DNA of 5,990 bases from assembly GCA_035541855.1 (NCBI GenBank), contig DATKMM010000015.1:1-5990 (forward strand). The letters run 5' to 3'. The stretch's first letter is position 1; every line of letters starts with the position of its first letter. The notes beneath the pieces were generated by a model. The model ran no database searches. It was not told the origin of the DNA and saw only the letters and a list, made by a program, of their open reading frames with translations. The DNA comes from JAJXYP01 sp035541855. Its GTDB lineage: Bacteria; Patescibacteriota; Minisyncoccia; UBA6257; 2-01-FULL-56-20. This document shows, in pieces, positions 4,627-5,990 of the stretch. The position numbers were made by a program, and so were the translations under genes.

Positions 4627-5883
4627 ATGAAAAATATTTCGCCGGTGGCGGCATGGCTGGCGCTCGGCATGGTGACCCTGGCGGGGATCGCCAACGCGCA
4701 GTCTGCCTCCCCGCTGGCGCCAACTTCCGTGACGGCATCGCTGTCCGCGCCGTCGCAGATCACGGTGTCCTGGTCCGCGCCAGCCGCGACGACGACCGCG
4801 ATCGGCGGCTACTATATATACCGGAACGGCGCCCCGGTCGGGAACACCTCCGGCCTTTCTTTCGTGGACGCCGTCACGGCCGGCAGTTACACCTATACGG
4901 TCGCGGCTTACGATGCGAACGGCGATCCCCTGCCGCAATCATTGCCGACGGAACCCATAGCGATCACCGCCGACCGGACGCCGCCGACCGAACCGACCGG
5001 ACTCACGGTCTCTTCCGTCACTTCATCTTCCGTCACGCTCGCCTGGAACGCATCAACCGACAATGTCGGCGTCGTGGGATATTACCTCACCCGCAACGGC
5101 GCGCGGGTCTACACCGCGACGCCCGTCACCGGCACGAGCTACACCGATACCGGCCTCGCGGCCGGGTCGACGTATACTTACCAGGTCACCGCTTATGATG
5201 CGGCCGGCAACCTTTCGGGGAATTCAAACTCCGTACAGGCGCCGACGCTCCCGGCATGGTTCACCATCTCGACGCCGTATAACCTTTCGGCGACCGCGAT
5301 CTCGACGAGCGAGATCGACCTCTCCTGGGGCGCGGCGACCGACGTTTCGGGAACGCCGATCTATTACGTCTACCGCAACGGGCAGCCAGCGGCAACGACG
5401 AGCGCGACCACCTACCAGGATACCGGGCTCCGCGCCGGAGCCTCCTACGGCTACTCCGTCGCGGCATTCGACCTGGCGGGAAACCTATCCGCGCAAAGCC
5501 AGACAGCGGGAGCCAGCACCCTGCCAGCCCCCTTGCCGCCGGAACCGACATCTTCGGCGGGCGCCCCGGCGACCGCGACCGCGACATCCTCGCCCGGTGC
5601 TCCATCATCGGAATCCACGCCACCCGCCGCCGCGCCGGTTTTCACTTCGTTCCTTTCTTTCGGGTCGCGCGGCAGCCAAGTGCAGGCCCTGCAGACCCTG
5701 CTCATCGGACAGGGTGATCTCGGCGCCGGCTACGCCACCGGCTATTTCGGCTCCCTCACCCAGGCGGCGGTTCAGAAATTCCAGTGTTCACAGAATGTCG
5801 TTTGTTCCGGCAATCCACAAACCACCGGCTGGGGACTCGTCGGCGCGAAAACCCGGAAAGCGCTCAACGCCGTCGCCGGATGA
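4627..5883 (+). CDS. Secreted protein: three fibronectin type III domains plus peptidoglycan-binding domain
   Basis: The 418-residue protein starts with a Sec signal peptide (MKNISPVAAWLALGMVTLAGIANA), with likely cleavage after residue 24. Three Fn3 domains follow at about 31-117, 121-208 and 216-299. Each has the conserved core Trp (W49, W140, W234), a GYY/IYY-x-x-RNG strand (YIYRNG, YLTRNG, YVYRNG) and a YTYxVxAYDxxGN-type strand. Residues 301-340 form a Pro/Ala/Ser/Thr linker. The C-terminal domain (about 341-418) is a PG_binding_1-type fold with SFGSRGSQVQALQTLL, GYFGSLTQAAVQKFQ, a C387/C393 pair and TGWGLVGAKTRKAL. It should be exported and held on the cell wall, displaying Fn3 modules for adhesion or as spacers; no catalytic domain is present. 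The start at 4627 was preferred to an in-frame ATG at 4609 because it gives a cleaner signal peptide and sits at the predicted transcription start. Confidence 0.92.
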   Translation: MKNISPVAAWLALGMVTLAGIANAQSASPLAPTSVTASLSAPSQITVSWSAPAATTTAIGGYYIYRNGAPVGNTSGLSFVDAVTAGSYTYTVAAYDANGDPLPQSLPTEPIAITADRTPPTEPTGLTVSSVTSSSVTLAWNASTDNVGVVGYYLTRNGARVYTATPVTGTSYTDTGLAAGSTYTYQVTAYDAAGNLSGNSNSVQAPTLPAWFTISTPYNLSATAISTSEIDLSWGAATDVSGTPIYYVYRNGQPAATTSATTYQDTGLRAGASYGYSVAAFDLAGNLSAQSQTAGASTLPAPLPPEPTSSAGAPATATATSSPGAPSSESTPPAAAPVFTSFLSFGSRGSQVQALQTLLIGQGDLGAGYATGYFGSLTQAAVQKFQCSQNVVCSGNPQTTGWGLVGAKTRKALNAVAG

Positions 5884-5898
5884 CGCCGCTCAGTCTTG

Positions 5899-5990
5899 CT
5901 ATCCGCCGACCACCTCGTGTTTCGGCTTCGCGCCGCCAGGTGCACGCCCTGCCATGTTCCGCCGATGTTCTTCCGTATTGAGCAATCCGC
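5899..5990 (-). CDS. Possible 3' end of a convergent gene, partial
   Basis: Reading leftward from the window edge, one frame is open for about 29 codons and ends at TAG (5899-5901). The tail reads GLLNTEEHRRNMAGRAPGG and then AKPKHEVVGG, a composition typical of a soluble protein's charged C-terminus. It would be convergent with the Fn3 gene, with a 15-base gap. The other minus-strand frames here are also open but are Arg-rich and less protein-like. The piece is too short to identify, and the gene body lies outside the window. Confidence 0.35.
   Translation of the reverse strand, partial: GLLNTEEHRRNMAGRAPGGAKPKHEVVGG

Noticed and set aside
4537..4938. N-terminal extension of the M13 gene into the Fn3 gene
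   Set aside because: The extra residues are Arg/Gly-rich shadow sequence of the Fn3 gene; the M13 domain starts cleanly after the ATG at 4536.
5541..5640. Simple repeat in the GC-rich GCGACC-type run of the Fn3 gene
   Set aside because: It is only a few imperfect codon repeats encoding the Ala/Thr/Pro linker, not a separate repeat element.

Overview
The window looks like chromosomal DNA from a high-GC bacterium, most likely a member of the Patescibacteria/CPR (Parcubacteria group). This placement is an inference. It rests on the C-terminal peptidoglycan-binding domain of the plus-strand gene, whose GYFG..TQAAVQKFQC..(5)..C..TGWGLVG.KTR pattern I associate with secreted proteins of that group, and on the ECF sigma/DUF5667 pair. 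The G+C content is high in genes and lower in the gaps. The strong GC bias leaves long spurious open frames antisense to the real genes.

Layout: positions 1-163 are non-coding and hold a long hairpin. Positions 164-1472 (minus strand) hold an ECF-type sigma factor followed, with an 8-base overlap, by a single-pass membrane protein with a DUF5667-like domain. This is a probable sigma/regulator operon with a recognisable promoter at 1510-1538. Just upstream lies an intrinsic terminator (1537-1565) that ends an unrecognised 142-residue minus-strand gene (1572-2000). Next comes a small minus-strand gene, 2093-2396, which reads as one 101-residue protein only if two missing bases are restored, so it is frameshifted or misread. 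Between it and the next gene is a striking inverted repeat (2440-2570) with 20-bp perfect arms. Positions 2566-4536 (minus) encode a complete M13-family (neprilysin/PepO-like) zinc metallopeptidase. A 90-base divergent gap separates it from the only confident plus-strand gene (4627-5883), a secreted protein with three fibronectin type III domains, a Pro/Ala/Ser/Thr linker and a peptidoglycan-binding domain; it appears to have a leaderless start. The last 92 bases probably hold the 3' end of a convergent minus-strand gene.

How the parts relate: the sigma factor and DUF5667 membrane protein plausibly form an envelope-responsive regulatory pair. The secreted Fn3/peptidoglycan-binding protein is an envelope component. 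The M13 peptidase shows no signal peptide from its best start, so it is probably cytosolic. Nothing in the sequence links these units functionally beyond adjacency. I see no tRNA, rRNA, CRISPR array, transposase or phage gene. The items most worth a second look are the doubly frameshifted small gene, the long inverted repeat beside it, the left-end hairpin, and the sigma/DUF5667 pair lacking a zinc-finger anti-sigma domain.
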